Assembly: GCA_036274055.1 (NCBI GenBank)
Contig: DASUGM010000287.1
Span: forward strand, 1 to 15,053
Direction: 5' to 3'
Origin: DASUGM01 sp036274055
GTDB taxonomy: Bacteria > Acidobacteriota > Vicinamibacteria > Vicinamibacterales > SCN-69-37
Length of the DNA stretch: 15,053 bases
Below are positions 15,012-15,053 of this stretch, one piece after another (position 1 is the first letter of the stretch; each line of letters opens with the position of its first letter). The notes beneath the pieces were generated by a model. That model searched no databases and was not told where the DNA came from. It saw only the letters and a list, made by a program, of their open reading frames with translations. A program made the position numbers and the translations under genes.

Positions 15012-15053
15012 ACAGATTTGCGGCTTTGGGGGACAAGGGTCGGCGATAGTTAG

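Overview
The window is GC-rich DNA, densely packed with genes. It suggests a soil-type Acidobacteriota, most likely from the Vicinamibacteria lineage. That is an inference from gene content, not a marker-gene identification: tandem secreted carboxypeptidase-regulatory-like proteins, a PQQ sugar dehydrogenase carrying a BACON domain, a large DoxX-type membrane protein and a secreted parallel beta-helix protein with a PA14-like tail. No rRNA, tRNA, CRISPR, phage gene or transposase is visible.

Layout. Positions 42-1460 (+) encode a MATE multidrug efflux pump. Positions 1575-2327 (-) encode a class I SAM methyltransferase. Positions 2470-4551 (-) encode a secreted beta-helix/PA14 protein. Divergent from it, 4591-5592 (+) encodes a membrane-anchored alpha/beta hydrolase. 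Positions 5602-9867 (-) form a probable three-gene redox operon, in transcription order: PQQ-dependent sugar dehydrogenase with a BACON tail, DoxX-family membrane protein, and FAD-dependent phytoene-desaturase-like oxidoreductase. Positions 10084-14969 (+) form a second tight operon: an MHS-type MFS transporter followed by two tandem paralogous secreted carboxypeptidase-regulatory-like proteins.

The most unusual content is between the genes. Two 123-bp elements (1465-1587 and 2342-2464) share the terminal sequence GACAGCACCRTGAAGG in inverted orientation. They bracket the methyltransferase gene and fill both of its flanking spacers. Their arms carry AGGA at nearly exact 10-base spacing. One of them supplies the methyltransferase stop codon. 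A third, unrelated long imperfect palindrome (9879-10075) fills the divergent promoter region between the sugar dehydrogenase and the MFS transporter. Its arms of about 73 bases are built of units of about 8 bases (ATSGGGYG type). I do not recognise either repeat family by name. They are the best candidates for undescribed structure in this window. Short REP-like motifs also occur at the right edge and inside the beta-helix gene.

No gene-free stretch exceeds 300 bases. The longest spacer (9868-10083) is almost entirely the third palindrome.
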